DNA of 64,000 nucleotides from Penelope pileata (lineage: Eukaryota; Chordata; Aves; Galliformes; Cracidae): positions 28,834-92,833 of the forward strand of contig WBMW01005913.1 in the NCBI GenBank assembly GCA_013396635.1, written 5' to 3'. A program made the translations under genes and the position numbers. Below the pieces are notes generated by a model. The model was not told the DNA's origin, did no database searches, and worked only from the letters and a program-made list of their open reading frames with translations. The first letter of the stretch is position 1. Each line of letters begins with the position of its first letter. Positions 63,944 through 64,000 of the stretch are shown here, in pieces.

Positions 63944-64000
63944 GTAAGTCAAGACTGATAAGTAGAATGAATGGAAGCTTAACAAAGGCAGTAATTCTTT

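Noticed and set aside
14611..64000. Phospholamban (PLN) and CEP85L exons expected by synteny
   Set aside because: Scanned for the PLN start peptide and the CEP85L N-terminal region without finding either; they probably lie beyond the right edge.
1..64000. tRNA, rRNA, CRISPR arrays or intact viral or transposon coding regions
   Set aside because: None seen. No CRISPR-like spaced repeats occur, and apart from CR1 remnants no element with an intact frame was recognised.

Overview
The window is nuclear DNA from a vertebrate, almost certainly a bird. Three decayed CR1 LINE copies end in or start from the typical ATTCTATGA-type tail. Other repeats are sparse and introns are short. The species cannot be fixed from the sequence; two ambiguous bases (N) at about 98 and 37636 mark it as an assembled genome.

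Positions 1 to about 14,600 hold the 3' half of MCM9, the AAA+ helicase that works with MCM8 in recombination repair. Six plus-strand coding exons could be placed to the base: 1425-1599, 3567-3769, 4718-4921, 6316-6398, 10162-10307 and 12312-13881. All splice phases agree and all introns are GT-AG. Together they encode the Walker B half of the ATPase module (Walker B, sensor 1, arginine finger, sensor 2) and a long, poorly conserved C-terminal tail that ends at a TGA, followed by a 3'UTR with AATAAA at 14585. The N-terminal domain and Walker A exons lie outside the window, to the left. The first ~320 bases are a CpG island with inverted CCAAT, Sp1 and E2F-type motifs, inside an MCM9 intron. 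In mammals the histone chaperone gene ASF1A is nested on the opposite strand in an MCM9 intron, so this island is best read as the ASF1A promoter, with ASF1A transcribed leftward out of the window.

From about 14.6 kb to 64 kb I find no protein-coding gene that I can recognise on either strand. This stretch holds the three CR1 fragments, a few simple repeats, a GC-rich, YY1-bearing candidate promoter near 29 kb, two same-orientation CTCF-like sites with shared flanks (20.1 and 26.6 kb), several AT-rich candidate regulatory segments, and two exon-like units with strong splice signals (42.9 and 63.9 kb) that could belong to an unrecognised transcript. By mammalian synteny, CEP85L and PLN should follow MCM9; neither was recognised here.

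No previously undescribed system is evident. The most useful leads are the nested promoter, the weak splice donor after the MCM9 ATPase domain that would give a tail-less isoform if skipped, the repeated aromatic motif in the MCM9 tail, and the candidate promoter, insulator and exon features in the otherwise empty right-hand 49 kb.
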